Below, piece after piece: positions 5,699 to 6,934 of a stretch of 6,934 nt of DNA (positions within the stretch are counted from its first letter, which is position 1; every line of letters begins with the position of its first letter). The notes under the pieces are model-generated. The model made no database searches, was not told the DNA's origin, and saw only the letters and a program-made list of their open reading frames with translations. The position numbers and the translations under genes were made by a program. The stretch is taken from assembly GCA_964594625.1 (NCBI GenBank), contig CAZQNC010000071.1:1-6934 (forward strand), in the 5' to 3' direction. This DNA is from CAZESS01 sp964594625. Lineage in GTDB: Archaea > Thermoplasmatota > E2 > UBA202 > DSCA01.

Positions 5699-6934
5699 AT
5701 GAGAAAAAAAGGCATATGGAAAAAGAGGGCACTTTTAGTGACATTATGTGTCACGTTAGCATTGATACTGGGAACGTTCTCCCAGTCGCTTTCCGGGGGT
5801 GATATCTCCACGACGGAGAAACCGATGACCCCGGCCGAGGACCAGGAGCTTGAACTGGAGGCATTCAACGAGGATACCGGCACGCCGCATCGGTATGACA
5901 CCCGTTCGCCCACGGGCGAGGCAGCCACCCTGGCCGCCGACCAGAACGACATCGGATACCATACCGACGCGGGCAACAGCGTGTACAGCTCGCTTCCCGT
6001 CTACATCGGAGAGCACGTGGACAGCACGACGCCGGGGCGGGGTCGCACGGGCTCGCTGGCACCTGACGACAGAGACGACAGCGACTGGTACCTGTTCTCC
6101 GCCTGCGAGGGACAGCAGGTGGACGTCTCCCTGACAACAGACATGGATTATAGCGTCGAGCTCGCCAACACCAACGCCGAGGTGGTAGCGCGTCCGTACA
6201 CCGTGGAAACAACCGGCACGCATTTCATCCGCATCTTTTCCGCCGAGGGAGCCGGGGCGGGCGACTACACGTTCAGCATCACCACGGGCGATCAACATGA
6301 CGGAGGCATGAACGGCGACGCCGGCAACACCCGGGCAGAGGCGAGAGCCATCGAACCGGGGGACCACTGCGGCTACATGTGCGAAACCGACAGAGAAGAC
6401 TGGTACAGCTTCCAGGCAGGCACCGGCGACGGCATCTTTATCACCCTGCAGTCACCGCAAAAATCGGACTACGACGTCACGCTCTACAATCCATCGGGCG
6501 AGGCAGTCCACGCCGCCCACTACTACGGCGACGACGAGCTCGAATATCCCGCCGATGCGACAGGCACCTGGACCATGCAGATACACATGTTCCCCGGCTG
6601 GGACGAAGAAAAATGGCCGGACGACTACTTCCGATACGGCTCCGGCGGATACACCTTCACTCTCGACGTCGGCGGCACGGCGCAGGCACCGCCGGAGCCA
6701 CGGGCGCAGCCGGACATCACCCCGGTCGCCCAGACGTTCGTGGTCAACAACGACGACAACGGCAACACGGACGAATACGGCTACCTGGCCGCCATCCCCG
6801 CCGCCAACTATCTCGACGGCGGAAAACGCTACCTGTCACCCATCGTATACCAGGGCGTCGACCGGCAGATAAACTGGTACGGCACCGTGGACGACACGAC
6901 GGGGTATCTGCTCGACGACTGGAACACCTACCTG
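5699..6934 (+). CDS. Secreted protein with two N-terminal PPC-type domains, 3' end cut by window
   Basis: Open from ATG 5699 to the window edge (412 codons, no stop). A signal peptide is clear: basic MRKKGIWKKR, hydrophobic 11-27, cleavage probably near SQS-LSG (about 30). No lipobox cysteine is present. After an acidic linker (35-85) come two beta-sandwich regions of the pre-peptidase C-terminal (PPC) type. The first, about 88-197, has DSDWYLF (127-133) and ends GDYTFSITTG. The second, about 201-326, has REDWYSF (232-238) and ends GGYTFTLDVGG. A proline-rich linker (330-338) leads to a region from 340 on (TFVVNNDDNGNTDEYGYLAA and following) that I cannot assign. PPC domains are common in secreted archaeal and bacterial hydrolases, usually near the C-terminus, where they aid secretion or binding; here they precede the unknown part. 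A cysteine pair (C224, C228) lies in the second domain. A catalytic domain may follow beyond the window, but none is visible. Confidence 0.8.
   Translation, partial: MRKKGIWKKRALLVTLCVTLALILGTFSQSLSGGDISTTEKPMTPAEDQELELEAFNEDTGTPHRYDTRSPTGEAATLAADQNDIGYHTDAGNSVYSSLPVYIGEHVDSTTPGRGRTGSLAPDDRDDSDWYLFSACEGQQVDVSLTTDMDYSVELANTNAEVVARPYTVETTGTHFIRIFSAEGAGAGDYTFSITTGDQHDGGMNGDAGNTRAEARAIEPGDHCGYMCETDREDWYSFQAGTGDGIFITLQSPQKSDYDVTLYNPSGEAVHAAHYYGDDELEYPADATGTWTMQIHMFPGWDEEKWPDDYFRYGSGGYTFTLDVGGTAQAPPEPRAQPDITPVAQTFVVNNDDNGNTDEYGYLAAIPAANYLDGGKRYLSPIVYQGVDRQINWYGTVDDTTGYLLDDWNTYL

Noticed and set aside
1..6934. CRISPR arrays, tRNA or rRNA genes, insertion sequences, phage or defence genes
   Set aside because: I saw no regularly spaced repeats, no structured RNA gene, no transposase and no defence-type motifs; coding genes account for nearly all of the window.

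Overview
The window is archaeal chromosome, most likely from a high-G+C euryarchaeon. A methanomicrobial lineage is plausible, but I cannot fix the genus from sequence alone. The evidence is a Tsr3 protein (an archaeal/eukaryotic rRNA-modifying family), an archaeal adenosine-specific-kinase-family protein, short-form RNase Z, and AT-rich TATA-type core promoters standing out of a GC-rich background, several of them about 27 nt from the start codon as expected for leaderless mRNAs. There are seven protein genes and no RNA genes, insertion sequences or CRISPR arrays. Nothing resembles a defence system.

Left part (1-2539, minus strand): two genes for exported proteins, read leftwards. The first is a secreted M14-type zinc metallocarboxypeptidase. 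After a 50-bp gap comes a secreted Vps62/HEGDWE-type protein with an N-terminal calcium-loop motif, truncated by the window edge. A 7-bp inverted repeat with an AT-rich loop lies in the gap.

Middle part (2540-5612): four intracellular housekeeping genes. tsr3 and the kinase-family gene run rightwards, purM runs leftwards into the kinase gene, and rnz runs rightwards, divergent from purM. The kinase gene and purM end on one shared CTAG palindrome, so neither has a 3' untranslated spacer of its own. The two divergent intergenic regions (69 and 75 bp) have the same design: two outward TATA boxes, each about 26-28 nt from its start codon.

Right part (5613-6934): a strong TATA element, a leader with several Shine-Dalgarno-like purine blocks, and the first 412 codons of a secreted protein with two PPC-type beta-sandwich domains followed by an unassigned region that runs off the window.

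The housekeeping genes serve rRNA modification, purine synthesis and tRNA 3' maturation. The flanking genes encode a cell-surface or extracellular set, probably concerned with protein degradation or surface structure; this functional grouping is inference. I did not find a convincing new multi-gene system. The most unusual items are the exported M14/HEGDWE gene pair, the shared palindromic stop and the N-terminal PPC protein.
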